This document shows, piece by piece, positions 45,319-55,761 of a DNA stretch of 64,000 bases; position 1 is the stretch's first letter, and every line of letters begins with the position of its first letter. Origin of the DNA: Clostridia bacterium (lineage in GTDB: Bacteria; Bacillota; Clostridia; TANB77; CAG-508); the NCBI GenBank assembly GCA_016290095.1, contig JAEESU010000023.1:1-64000 (forward strand). The letters run 5' to 3'. The notes beneath the pieces are model-generated. The model searched no databases and had not been told where the DNA came from. It was given only the letters and a program-made list of their open reading frames with translations. The translations under genes were made by a program, and so were the position numbers.

Positions 45319-45365
45319 ACGATGTATCTGTTCAAACTTTTTTATAGAACAGACGGCAAGAAAGG

Positions 45366-45392
45366 AGACAGGTGTCTCTTTTTTTTTTTGAA
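45366..45392 (+). terminator. Intrinsic terminator
   Basis: ggagacaggtgtctctttttttttt. Confidence 0.75.
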
Positions 45393-45596
45393 ATTAATAA
45401 ATTTGTATTAAACATTTAAAAATTTATTGTATTTTTTAAATATATGATATACTATAATATAATAATTGATTGATTTTAATATCAACCGTCAAGAGAGCTA
45501 TCGAGTTGTAAATAACTATATTGTTGGTACCAACTATTGCTAGAGACGATGAAGTTAAATTTTCAATTATAATAATAAAAATTTAGGAGTATAAAA

Positions 45597-46559
45597 TTGA
45601 GTAACGATAATAAAAAAATATGTGTTCTTATATTATGTGCTATTATTGGTTTGGGATTTATTATATATGGAATAGTCCAAATGGTGAAAATAAGTAATTA
45701 TGTAAAAACGACAGGACAATTTTCATATAGTTCACTAGAAGAAAGTACAGATTCAGATGGAAATACTAGCTCTTATTATATATATTATTATAACTTTACA
45801 GTTAATAATGAAGAATACCTAGCAAAATCAGACTCTGAAATTTCAAATGAACCATTTAATAAAGAAGAAAAAATATTATATAATCCCCAAAATCCTAACG
45901 AAAATTTGCTGGGAACAGACTATACTAGATATATTGTTATTATTGTTGGAATAATATTTCTTAGTACTGCCGTCTTCTTTATGCCTAAAAAATATGATTA
46001 TATACCAAATGTTAGTGATACACAGTATAATGGATGGTTTATGTTGATGATTTTAATATGCTTTTCTTTAATAATTTTTATGAAAGCAAATTTTAATGTT
46101 ATTACATTATTAACCACAATGCTTTTACCAACAATAATGATATTTGGATTTTTTTGTGCGTGTATTTTTTTGTTTAAAAAGCAAAGTAAGCCCCAAAAAA
46201 TAGAGAATTTTGAGAATACTACTAATAGTAATACTTGGCTAAATAATGCTAACCAAGCAATAGATGAAGAAAAAATGCAGAAGGCTCAGGATATTATATA
46301 CAAAATCAAAGGAATTAGGCAAATAGTTTTAGGAATTGTATGGTGCATTTTTGTATTTGCTCAAGAAATTATTTCGGCAATAGCTGTTTTAATTTCATTT
46401 GTTTGCGGAAACTCAACATATACATATAATGGAGAAAAAGTTACAGCAATTCAATTTATTTTTGGGCAAGTTTCAATATTCCAATTAATTATGTTTGCTT
46501 TTGGAATATTGATAATAGCTTTAGGAATAAGAGACTTAGCATCTTATAAAAAAAGATAA
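45597..46559 (+). CDS. DUF3592-like membrane protein
   Basis: TMs flanking an extracytoplasmic 'YYYNFTVNNEEYLAKSDSEIS...EEKILYNPQNPNENLL' segment; TTG start. Confidence 0.6.
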   Translation: MSNDNKKICVLILCAIIGLGFIIYGIVQMVKISNYVKTTGQFSYSSLEESTDSDGNTSSYYIYYYNFTVNNEEYLAKSDSEISNEPFNKEEKILYNPQNPNENLLGTDYTRYIVIIVGIIFLSTAVFFMPKKYDYIPNVSDTQYNGWFMLMILICFSLIIFMKANFNVITLLTTMLLPTIMIFGFFCACIFLFKKQSKPQKIENFENTTNSNTWLNNANQAIDEEKMQKAQDIIYKIKGIRQIVLGIVWCIFVFAQEIISAIAVLISFVCGNSTYTYNGEKVTAIQFIFGQVSIFQLIMFAFGILIIALGIRDLASYKKR

Positions 46560-46586
46560 TCAAAATGCAGAGTAAAAATTTAATTG

Positions 46587-46622
46587 TTAAAAATCAGTAT
46601 TGTAGATACTGATTTTTTTATT
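46587..46622 (+). terminator. Intrinsic terminator
   Basis: aaaatcagtattgtagatactgatttttt. Confidence 0.8.
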
Positions 46623-46744
46623 AGAATTTCATGAAAGTAGTAGATGAAAGTGGCATAAATATTGAAAAAGATATCAATTTGTGTTATAATAAAATTGTAG
46701 GGCTTTACCCTATAAAAAAAATAACACAAAAGGAGGATTTTCCC

Positions 46745-48256
46745 ATGTGTAATAAATCATTTAAGTTATTAATGATTATTAGTCTGATAGTTATATTTAT
46801 GTGTTTATTAACTGTTAAAGTTAATGCAAAAATGGTTGTGAGAGAGGACGATTTTGTTACAATAAAAGATGCTACGGATTTTACGTCCAAAGAAGAAAAA
46901 AAAGATCCATTTAAAGAACTTATAGATGCTACTAAAGAACTATTTGATGCTGCTAAAGAACTGGTTATTGCTGTCAAAGACGAAATTATTAAACCTAAGA
47001 AAAACGAACCAGAACCAAAAGAAGTAGTTGAAGAAAAAAATGTTACTACTCCAAGAACTTTTTTTGATCGTATATCTGACCTAGCTAAAAAAACGGTAGA
47101 TGGTTTTAAACAGTTTACTTGGAAAAGAGGAGACAATGGAGGAAAAGCTTGTAATCACTCATGGGAAGAAGTTGGAAGAGTAAAAGCAACATGTTCTAAG
47201 GAAGGTGAAATTACATCTAGATGTTCATATTGTTTAGAATTTAAAGTAGAAAAAATAGCCAAAAAAGAGCATGAGTTTATTAAAAAAGCAGAAGAGCAGT
47301 ATTTGGTTTCAGAACCAAAATGTACTGAAACTCCAAAATATTATTTAAGTTGTGCAATTTGTGGTGCAGAATCACCAAATACATTTGCATTTGGTAAAGC
47401 TCCAGGGCATCAATATGTTGTTACACAAGAAGCAACATGTAAAAATGAAGGTATACAGATAAGTACTTGTAGTGTTTGCCAGAGTATAAAGAGAGAGAAA
47501 ATAACGGGTAATTTGCACAAATATGAAACAAGTTTTTATAATAGAGGAGACTCTGGACATAGTGAAATTAAAATATGTTCAATATGCAATGATAATATTT
47601 TAAGTCCAAATATTATTCCTCATTCATATTCAGATCAAAATCCAAACTGTGTTTGTGGTGCTGTAAAAGCTGCTAAGAAACAAGTTCACTTAATAGTTTT
47701 AGGTGGATTTGGTGAAAATGCAAATTCTGATAATAGTATATTAAATCAAGTAGTAGATGGCGTTCCTATAACATCAATGGTTGATAGTTATGAATTTATT
47801 CCTACTACTAGAATTGACAATGGAAACTTTTCATCAACACAATCAAGAAATGAGTCAAATCAAGCAATAACAGCAAGTGCAGCTGATGATGATGTAATAA
47901 CAATTGTAATAGCAACTAGTATGGGCGGAGAGAATGTATATCATGCTGATATGACAGGAGTTGACATTGTAATTCTAGCAGATGCTGCAAGTAGTATACC
48001 ACATGCCGGTCAGGATACTTCAGAGAGAATGGCAGAATTGTGGGCAGGTAGAGTTGATGAAATGACTGCTGATGGAACGAGTGTATATATTTTTGGAACA
48101 GGCGATGGAAGAAAGGTTAGTCAAAGTACACGTTTGTTGATGGATAGAGAGTCAGATAATCCTGATGTTGGCACAGAAAATGTTGGAGGATATCACGGAA
48201 GTGTATGTAATAATGCGGCAGAAGGTATTGCAGAAATAATTGGAGGAGTACAATAA
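46745..48256 (+). CDS. Secreted protein with repeated CxxC modules and a C-terminal alpha/beta-hydrolase-like domain
   Basis: SD aggagg then ATG 46745; signal peptide KLLMIISLIVIFMCLLTVKVNA; repeated H..C...C..C modules; C-terminal GGFGEN..., ATSMGGENV. Confidence 0.72.
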   Translation: MCNKSFKLLMIISLIVIFMCLLTVKVNAKMVVREDDFVTIKDATDFTSKEEKKDPFKELIDATKELFDAAKELVIAVKDEIIKPKKNEPEPKEVVEEKNVTTPRTFFDRISDLAKKTVDGFKQFTWKRGDNGGKACNHSWEEVGRVKATCSKEGEITSRCSYCLEFKVEKIAKKEHEFIKKAEEQYLVSEPKCTETPKYYLSCAICGAESPNTFAFGKAPGHQYVVTQEATCKNEGIQISTCSVCQSIKREKITGNLHKYETSFYNRGDSGHSEIKICSICNDNILSPNIIPHSYSDQNPNCVCGAVKAAKKQVHLIVLGGFGENANSDNSILNQVVDGVPITSMVDSYEFIPTTRIDNGNFSSTQSRNESNQAITASAADDDVITIVIATSMGGENVYHADMTGVDIVILADAASSIPHAGQDTSERMAELWAGRVDEMTADGTSVYIFGTGDGRKVSQSTRLLMDRESDNPDVGTENVGGYHGSVCNNAAEGIAEIIGGVQ

Positions 48257-48267
48257 ATATAAAATGT

Positions 48268-48299
48268 TAGAGCTAGAGAAATCTAGCTCTTTTTTTAAT
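48268..48299 (+). terminator. Intrinsic terminator
   Basis: agagctagagaaatctagctcttttttt. Confidence 0.85.
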
Positions 48300-48360
48300 T
48301 GATTTTGATTGACTAAAAAATACTAAGGGTATATACTTTAAATGATTTCAAGGGGGGAAT

Positions 48361-50562
48361 ATGAAGAAAATCATTTTAGATATTGATGGGATGACATGCT
48401 CTGCTTGTTCAAATGGATTAGAAAAATACTTAAATAAACAAGATGGTATAAAACAAGCCACTGTAAATCTTGTTATGAATACTGCAAGTATTGAGTATGA
48501 TGATAAGAAATTGAATATTGATGATTTAAATAAATTTGTTTTAAAGGCTGGATTTAAGAGTTTAGGTATTAGTAATTTAGATAGAGAACAAAAAGTAAAT
48601 AGAAATGAAAAGATAAATTTGGCTATGATTTCTATATTATCAATAGTTAATTTATATATTTCTATGTCACATATGGTAGGATTACCAGTAATACCATTTT
48701 TAAATATGATGAATTACCCAATAAATTATTCGGTTTGCTTATTAGTTTTAACAACAATAGTCCTAGTGTTAGGTAGAAAGATTTTATTTAATGGCTTTAA
48801 AAATTTAATACATGCAACACCAAATATGGATACACTTGTTACAATAGGTGTTTTAGCTAGTTATTTTTATAGCATATATGGTACAATACAAATTTTAATT
48901 GGGAATGTAGATTATGTTGAAAATTTATATTTTGAATCTGCTTCAACTGTTTTATTTTTTATAAAAATTGGTAAATATGTTGAAAATAATAATAAAAATA
49001 AAACTAAAGAAGCTCTTCAAAAATTAGTTACTATAACTCCTAAAAACGCAGTTATAGAAAGAGATGGAAAAGAAACTACAGTTACAATTGATGAAATAAA
49101 TAAAGGGGATATTGTTATATGTAGGCCTGGAGAAAAGATAGCTGTTGATGGTGAGATAATAGATGGTGTTACTCATATAGATGAATCATTTATTACAGGA
49201 GAAAGTGTACCAGTAAAGAAAGAAAAAGGTAGTAAAGTTGTAGCTGGAAGTATAAATTATGAAGGCACAATAAAATACTATGCTGAAAAGATAGGAAGAG
49301 AATCAACAGTATCAGAAATTGTTAGACTTGTTGCAGAAAGTACAAACTCGAAAGCTCCAATTGCGAAAATAGCTGATACTGTAAGTAGTTATTTTGTTCC
49401 ATTTATTATATGTTTAGCATTTATAGTATCAATTATTTGGTTTATAATTTCAAAAGAGTTTTCAGTAACAATGAATATTTTTGTCTCTATTCTTGTTGTT
49501 GCTTGCCCTTGTAGTTTAGGATTAGCAACACCTCTTGCAATTGTAATTGCTTCAGGATTATGTAGTCAAAAAGGAATATTAGTAAAATCAAGTGAAGCTC
49601 TTGAGAATGCTCATAAAATTAAAACAATTGTATTTGATAAAACAGGAACATTAACAAAAGGAAATTTAAGCATTAACAAAATTTATAATTATTCAAATTT
49701 AACAAATGAAGAAATAATTTCAGATTTAGCAAGTATAGAAAGTAAGTCTGAACATCCAATTGCAAAAGCAATTGTTAATTATGCTAAAGAACAAAAATTA
49801 GATTTAATTGATATATCAGATTTTAAAGCAATTTCTGGATATGGTGTTTTTGCTAGAATTGATAATAATGAATTTTACGTTGGAAATAAGAATCTAATGG
49901 TTAATAATAATATAAAAATAGAAAATGATGATGAAACAGGACTTACTTTAGCAGGTAATAGTATTTTGTATATTAGCAAAAATAATCAATTATTAGCTTT
50001 AATAGGCGTAAAAGATATAATAAGAGATGGAATAAAAGACACAGTTCAAAAACTACAAAAACAAAATATTGAAGTAATAATGCTAACAGGAGATAATGAA
50101 AAAACAGCTGAATTTATCGCAGATGAAATTGGAATTAAAAATATTATTTCAAATGTGAAGCCAAAAGAAAAAGCAGAAAAGATTAAAGAACTTAAAAACA
50201 ATGGCATGGTTTTAATGTGTGGTGATGGTATAAATGATAGTATAAGTTTAGTAAATGCAGATATAGGTGTATCTATATCAAATGGAACAGATATTGCCAT
50301 TGACTCTGCAAATGTTGTTTTAATGAATGATAATATCGATAAAATAAATGATTTAATTTATATTAGTAGAAAAACTATAATAAATATCAAACAAAATTTG
50401 TTTTGGGCGTTTTTCTACAATATTTGTATGATACCAATTGCATGTGGATTATTAAGTAAATTTGGGATAGTATTAAATCCTATGATTGCATCTTTTGCAA
50501 TGACAATCAGTAGTTTAACAGTTGTATTAAATGCTTTAAGATTAAAGAGAATAAAAGGCTAA
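48361..50562 (+). CDS. copA: Copper-type heavy-metal P1B ATPase
   Basis: N-terminal GMTCSACSNGLEKYL, CPC in VACPCSLGLATP, DKTGTLTKG, SEHPIAKAI, GDGIND. Confidence 0.94.
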   Translation: MKKIILDIDGMTCSACSNGLEKYLNKQDGIKQATVNLVMNTASIEYDDKKLNIDDLNKFVLKAGFKSLGISNLDREQKVNRNEKINLAMISILSIVNLYISMSHMVGLPVIPFLNMMNYPINYSVCLLVLTTIVLVLGRKILFNGFKNLIHATPNMDTLVTIGVLASYFYSIYGTIQILIGNVDYVENLYFESASTVLFFIKIGKYVENNNKNKTKEALQKLVTITPKNAVIERDGKETTVTIDEINKGDIVICRPGEKIAVDGEIIDGVTHIDESFITGESVPVKKEKGSKVVAGSINYEGTIKYYAEKIGRESTVSEIVRLVAESTNSKAPIAKIADTVSSYFVPFIICLAFIVSIIWFIISKEFSVTMNIFVSILVVACPCSLGLATPLAIVIASGLCSQKGILVKSSEALENAHKIKTIVFDKTGTLTKGNLSINKIYNYSNLTNEEIISDLASIESKSEHPIAKAIVNYAKEQKLDLIDISDFKAISGYGVFARIDNNEFYVGNKNLMVNNNIKIENDDETGLTLAGNSILYISKNNQLLALIGVKDIIRDGIKDTVQKLQKQNIEVIMLTGDNEKTAEFIADEIGIKNIISNVKPKEKAEKIKELKNNGMVLMCGDGINDSISLVNADIGVSISNGTDIAIDSANVVLMNDNIDKINDLIYISRKTIINIKQNLFWAFFYNICMIPIACGLLSKFGIVLNPMIASFAMTISSLTVVLNALRLKRIKG

Positions 50563-50595
50563 AATAGTTTTTGCTATGTTAGCCTTTTTATAATA
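50560..50595 (+). terminator. Intrinsic terminator
   Basis: aaggctaaaatagtttttgctatgttagcctttttat. Confidence 0.75.
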
Positions 50596-50631
50596 TAATG
50601 ATTTTGTAAATTGTAATATTAGGAGGAATAA

Positions 50632-52485
50632 ATGGAAAAGTTAGCCATATTGGACTGCGGAGGACAATACACGAAAGTAATTGATAGAAGAGTAAGGGAA
50701 CTCGGTGTAAAATCAGATATATTCCCTATAAGTGTTAAAAGTGAAGATTTAAAAGAATACAAATCTATTATATTGTCGGGTGGACCCAATAATATTGGTG
50801 AAGCTCAAAGATTAAACTTTGATAAAAGTATTTTCAAATTAGGAGTTCCTGTTCTTGGCATATGCTATGGAATGCAACTTATGTCAGATTATTTTAATGG
50901 AGTTGTAGATAGTAACACAAAAAAAGAATACGGACAATGTGAAGTTGTAATTAATAATAAAGTTCCAATTTTTGCTGGACTAGAAGAAAATCAGAAAGTT
51001 TTAATGAGTCATGGAGATACTGTGAAAACTGCTCCAACTGGATTTGAAATTATCGCTAAGTCCGGAAATGAAATAGCAGGAGTTGGATCTATAGAAAAAA
51101 AGATGTATGGATTTCAATTCCACCCAGAAGTAGATTTAACAGAAAACGGAATGAAAATGTTAGAAAACTTTATAAGAAAAGTTGCTGAATATAAAGAAGT
51201 TTATGCTTTAGAAGATAGAATAGAAACATCTATTAAAATGATTAAAGAAAAAGTTGGAGATAATAAAGTTATCTGTTTAGTAAGTGGTGGAGTTGATTCG
51301 GCAGTCACAGCAGCACTCCTTATTAAAGCTTTAAATCCAGATAATATTTATGCAATTCATGTTGATTCTGGATTTATGAGAAAAAATGAAAGTGATATTG
51401 TTTGTGAAAACCTAAAAAAATTAGGAATGAAAAATCTAATTAGAGAAAATGCGAAAGATATATTTATGAATGCAATTGTAGAGACAGAACAAGGAACTAT
51501 AGGACCATTATCACAAGAAACTGATCCTGAAAGAAAAAGAAGAATTATTGGAGAAGTATTTATACAAATTGTAAATAATGTAATTGATAGATTAGGACTA
51601 GATAAAGAAAATACATTTATTGCGCAAGGTACTTTGAGACCAGATTTAATAGAGAGTGGTAACCCTGATATTAGTGGATTTGCACATAAAATAAAAACAC
51701 ATCATAATGATGTAGCTGTTGTAAGAGAGGCTAGAAAAAAAGGGTTAATAGTAGAAACAAACAGTGATTGGCATAAAGATGAAGTGAGAAGGGTTGCTAG
51801 AAAATTGGGACTAGATGAAGCAATAGCATCAAGACAACCATTTCCAGGGCCAGGACTTGCAATAAGGTTGATATGTCATGATAAAACTACTGAAATTAGT
51901 ATTACAAATGAAGAACTAGATAAGTTATCAGAAATATTAGATGGAACATCTGAAAAAGGATATATATTACCAATTAAATCAGTGGGTGTTCAAGGCGATG
52001 CAAGGAGCTATAGAAATTTATGTTTAATGACCGGAAATAAACTTGAATTTAATTGGAATGAACTTACATCAAAAGCTAAAGAAATCACAGACACAATACC
52101 TACTATTAATAGAGTAGGATACATATTAAATAAGAAAAAAATTCATTCTCAAATAAATTGTTATGATATGAGAATGGAAGATGAAAATATTGAGTTACTT
52201 CGCGAGATAGATTATATTGTTACATCAACACTTGCAGATTGCAAAGTGAATCAGACGTTTGCTGTTTTAATACCAGTTGGTATTACTAAGAAATATTCAA
52301 TAGCCATAAGAACATTTGTTACAAATGATTTTATGACAGGAAGACCTGGAGCGCTTGGAACAGAAATTCCAATAAGCAAAATTGAAACAATTGTAAATCA
52401 AGTTGAGAACGAGTTTGGTGATAAAATAGAGTTTATTATATATGATGTTACTAGTAAACCACCATCAACAACAGAATGGCAATAA
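50632..52485 (+). CDS. guaA: GMP synthase (glutamine-hydrolysing), long form
   Basis: GICYGMQLM, HPEVDLTENG, VSGGVDSAV, HHNDV, PFPGPGLAIR; 617 aa with extended C-terminal region. Confidence 0.94.
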   Translation: MEKLAILDCGGQYTKVIDRRVRELGVKSDIFPISVKSEDLKEYKSIILSGGPNNIGEAQRLNFDKSIFKLGVPVLGICYGMQLMSDYFNGVVDSNTKKEYGQCEVVINNKVPIFAGLEENQKVLMSHGDTVKTAPTGFEIIAKSGNEIAGVGSIEKKMYGFQFHPEVDLTENGMKMLENFIRKVAEYKEVYALEDRIETSIKMIKEKVGDNKVICLVSGGVDSAVTAALLIKALNPDNIYAIHVDSGFMRKNESDIVCENLKKLGMKNLIRENAKDIFMNAIVETEQGTIGPLSQETDPERKRRIIGEVFIQIVNNVIDRLGLDKENTFIAQGTLRPDLIESGNPDISGFAHKIKTHHNDVAVVREARKKGLIVETNSDWHKDEVRRVARKLGLDEAIASRQPFPGPGLAIRLICHDKTTEISITNEELDKLSEILDGTSEKGYILPIKSVGVQGDARSYRNLCLMTGNKLEFNWNELTSKAKEITDTIPTINRVGYILNKKKIHSQINCYDMRMEDENIELLREIDYIVTSTLADCKVNQTFAVLIPVGITKKYSIAIRTFVTNDFMTGRPGALGTEIPISKIETIVNQVENEFGDKIEFIIYDVTSKPPSTTEWQ

Positions 52486-52494
52486 TAAAAAATA

Positions 52495-52528
52495 AAAGAC
52501 TATGGATAAAACCGTAGTCTTTTTTGTT
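52495..52528 (+). terminator. Intrinsic terminator
   Basis: aaagactatggataaaaccgtagtctttttt. Confidence 0.8.
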
Positions 52529-52601
52529 GAAATTTAAGGAAAAATGTGGTATAATATATTTTAGGGGAGATTTTTTCCTAGAAAAACTTAGGAGGTTATA
52601 T

Positions 52602-54071
52602 ATGAATAATACTATAACTAAAAAAATATTTGTTATAATGCTATTAATTTTAAGTGTTTCAGTATTTACTCTAAGAGTAGAAGCAAGCAGTACAAATGAT
52701 GTTATAATGAATGAAAACATTGAAGATGATGTAAAAGAAGAAAAGCAATCACTTGGTGCCACTATTGTAAGTTCTGTAAGGAGATTATTCGATGCTATTG
52801 TACATTTTGTGCAGGCATTATTTACATATCTTTTCCAAACACTACAAACTACTCAGCCTGTTAATCAAATAACTCATGTAAATATAGTAACTGCAACAAA
52901 TACAACAGTTACAACAAATACAGTAACTACAACAAATACAGCAACTACAACAAATACAACAACTACTACAAATACAACAAAACAAAATATGATTAACTAT
53001 AATACAGTTATTCATCATAATACAGTAGGAAACACAGTTTCAAATACTGTACATACAAATACGGTAGGAACTAATACTACTGTGATTACTAATACAGTAG
53101 GAGCTCCACATAACCATAGTTATGAACTTATTTCAAAAGGTACATGCCAAAATGGTGGAATGGATACATATAGATGTAGAACATGTGGAGCTACAGATAG
53201 AAGAAAAGCTACAGGAGAAATCCATCAATATAAAATAAGTTATTACGATAGAGGAAAGTCAGGACATAGTGAACTTAAAATATGCGAGCTATGCAACAAG
53301 AACGTATTAAGCGATTATATTGAACCACACTATTTTAATGGAAATAATGTTTGTGTATGTGGTCATATTAAAACTGGTGATGAGGATCCAGTAGATCCAA
53401 CTAAAATAACTATAGTTAGTGAAGATAAAAGAATATCTGATTCACAATTTGATGAAGTACATAGAAATGGAAGTGTATATGCTGGATTTATCAAATCTAG
53501 AAGTGGCAGTTCAAGTAAAATAGTTGTATTCTTCCCAGGATCTGGAGAGACAACTACATCTGTATCTGGTCATAGAAATCCTTTAACTCAAAAAGCATAT
53601 GCATATGATGTGTTAATACTTCAATTTACAGGAAATAATTATTATAGTAATAGTAGTAATATATCAAATTCTTTAAAATTTGTTCAAAATTATGTTAAAG
53701 GCGGTTCAGAAGTAATATTAGTTGGTTATAGCAATGGAGGTTATGGAGCATTTCTAGTTGCAGAACAAATGCTTAGTAAATATCCAAATGCAAAATTAAG
53801 AGTAAAATTATTAGATGGATATGTAAATGCTTATGCCGGAAAAGATTCAGGACAAAGAATTAAAGATTTGTTAAATAAAAAAGTAAAAGTTGATTTGTAT
53901 AGTTCAAGTCAAGAAGGAAGTACAATTGCTCAAAGAGGAGATAATGCAAATCATGAGGAATTTTATAGGATTGGTGGATATACATATACTTCATTTAAAA
54001 ATAATCCTAATTATAATACACACGGCAAGTTACAGAATTTATTAAATGAAATTGCAAATGGAAATAAATAA
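52602..54071 (+). CDS. Secreted protein: Asn/Thr low-complexity linker, CxxC module, alpha/beta hydrolase-like domain
   Basis: SD aggagg, ATG 52602, signal peptide; TNTVTTTNTATTTNTTTTTNTT linker; FFPGSGE, ILVGYSNGGYGAFLVAEQ (GxSxG elbow). Confidence 0.78.
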   Translation: MNNTITKKIFVIMLLILSVSVFTLRVEASSTNDVIMNENIEDDVKEEKQSLGATIVSSVRRLFDAIVHFVQALFTYLFQTLQTTQPVNQITHVNIVTATNTTVTTNTVTTTNTATTTNTTTTTNTTKQNMINYNTVIHHNTVGNTVSNTVHTNTVGTNTTVITNTVGAPHNHSYELISKGTCQNGGMDTYRCRTCGATDRRKATGEIHQYKISYYDRGKSGHSELKICELCNKNVLSDYIEPHYFNGNNVCVCGHIKTGDEDPVDPTKITIVSEDKRISDSQFDEVHRNGSVYAGFIKSRSGSSSKIVVFFPGSGETTTSVSGHRNPLTQKAYAYDVLILQFTGNNYYSNSSNISNSLKFVQNYVKGGSEVILVGYSNGGYGAFLVAEQMLSKYPNAKLRVKLLDGYVNAYAGKDSGQRIKDLLNKKVKVDLYSSSQEGSTIAQRGDNANHEEFYRIGGYTYTSFKNNPNYNTHGKLQNLLNEIANGNK

Positions 54072-54082
54072 TAAATTACCAA

Positions 54083-54124
54083 AAGAATTCTAAGCAAAAT
54101 GCTTAGAATTCTTTTTTGCTTTTT
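54083..54124 (+). terminator. Intrinsic terminator
   Basis: aagaattctaagcaaaatgcttagaattcttttttgctttttt. Confidence 0.88.
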
Positions 54125-54188
54125 TGAAACATTTTTTAAAATTTACCATAAACTAAAATAGGATAAATTTAATTAGAAAGGTAAAATA

Positions 54189-54971
54189 ATGGAAAAAATA
54201 TTAGAGGTTAGAAATTTAAGTAAAAAATATCAGGGAGAGAATGATGAAATATTAGCAATTGATGGTATAAATTTTTATGTTGAAAAAGGTGAATTTGTAA
54301 GTGTTATTGGTCCAAGTGGGTGTGGAAAATCAACACTGCTTTCTTTAATAGCTGGACTAGAAAATAAAACAATAGGTGAAATTTACATAGAGGGGGAAAG
54401 ACAAGAAAATATTTCTGAAAATGTTGGATATATGTTGCAAAGAGATTGCTTATTAGAATGGAAAAATATATTAGATAATACTTTATTTGGTTTAGATGTT
54501 AGAGGCGAGCTAAATGCTGAAACAAAAGAATATGTAATGAACCTATTAAGAAAATATGAAATCATTGATTTTATAAATAAATATCCATCAGAGCTTTCAG
54601 GAGGAATGAGACAAAGAGTAGCTCTAATAAGGACTCTAGCAATAAAACCAAAAATTCTTTTGCTTGATGAGGCATTTTCAGCACTTGATTATCAAACAAG
54701 AATTAATGTAACAAATGATATTTATCGTATTTTGAAAAATGAAAGTATTACTGCATTAATGGTTACTCATGATATATCAGAAGCTATTAGTATGTCTGAT
54801 AGAATAATAGTATTGTCAAAAAGGCCAGGAAAAATAAAGAGTATTTATAGAATAGATTTCAACATACAAAATAGAACACCATTAAATTGCAGAGAACACC
54901 CCGATTTCAGTAAATATTTTAACTCTCTATGGAAGGAGTTAAGTACTTATGAAGGAAAAGATATCGAATGA
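54189..54971 (+). CDS. ABC transporter ATPase (SsuB/TauB/ThiZ-like)
   Basis: GPSGCGKSTLLSLIAG, LSGGMRQRVALIRTLAIKPKILLLDEAFSALD, VTHDISEA. Confidence 0.93.
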   Translation: MEKILEVRNLSKKYQGENDEILAIDGINFYVEKGEFVSVIGPSGCGKSTLLSLIAGLENKTIGEIYIEGERQENISENVGYMLQRDCLLEWKNILDNTLFGLDVRGELNAETKEYVMNLLRKYEIIDFINKYPSELSGGMRQRVALIRTLAIKPKILLLDEAFSALDYQTRINVTNDIYRILKNESITALMVTHDISEAISMSDRIIVLSKRPGKIKSIYRIDFNIQNRTPLNCREHPDFSKYFNSLWKELSTYEGKDIE

Positions 54972-55752
54972 AAGGAAAGAGTATTTATTTAAGAAAAAAA
55001 GAAAAAAACTATTTATATTTGTAACTCAAATTTTAATATTGGTGTTTTTTATATTATTATGGGAAACATTAGCAAATAAAGAAGTTATTGATAGTTTTAT
55101 TACAAGTCAACCTAGTAGAATATTTAATACTCTGATAAATTTATCATCAAATGGATTATTAAAACATATAGTTGTTACATCTTATGAGACAGTGATAGGA
55201 TTTTTAATTGGAACTATTTTGGGTATTGTAATTGCAGTACTTTTGTGGTGGAATGACTTCTTTTCTAAAATAACAGAACCATATTTAGTAGTATTAAATA
55301 GCCTTCCTAAAGTAGCACTAGGACCAATTATTATTGTTTGGGTTGGAGCAGGAACGAAAGCAATAATTGTTATGGCTGTTGCCATTTCATTAATTGTTAC
55401 AATTCTGGAAAATCTAAATGGATTTTTGCATACTGATAAAGAATTAATAAAAATGGCAAAAACATTTAATTGTTCTAAAACAAAAATATTATTTAAAATA
55501 GTTATTCCATCCAATATTTCAACATTTATTAATTCGCTAAAAGTCAATATTGGTTTGTCATTAGTTGGCGTTATTTCTGGAGAGTTTTTAGTCTCAAAAG
55601 CAGGTTTGGGATACTTAATAGTATATGGAGGCCAAGTATTTAAACTGGATTTAGTAATGACAAGTGTTTTAATACTAGGAATTTTAGCTGTAGTAATGTA
55701 TGGGAGTATTTTACTATTAGAAAAATTTATCCTTAAAGTTAGAAGAGTATAG
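54949..55752 (+). CDS. ABC transporter permease (SsuC/TauC-like)
   Basis: BPD permease pattern LPKVALGPIIIVWVGAGTKAIIVMAVAIS; overlaps upstream ATPase end. Confidence 0.9.
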   Translation: MKEKISNERKEYLFKKKRKKLFIFVTQILILVFFILLWETLANKEVIDSFITSQPSRIFNTLINLSSNGLLKHIVVTSYETVIGFLIGTILGIVIAVLLWWNDFFSKITEPYLVVLNSLPKVALGPIIIVWVGAGTKAIIVMAVAISLIVTILENLNGFLHTDKELIKMAKTFNCSKTKILFKIVIPSNISTFINSLKVNIGLSLVGVISGEFLVSKAGLGYLIVYGGQVFKLDLVMTSVLILGILAVVMYGSILLLEKFILKVRRV

Positions 55753-55761
55753 GAGGCAATT

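Noticed and set aside
54125-54190. TPP or other riboswitch controlling the SsuABC/NMT1-like ABC operon
   Set aside because: Only a short AT-rich leader is present and no riboswitch core was recognised, so the substrate cannot be assigned.
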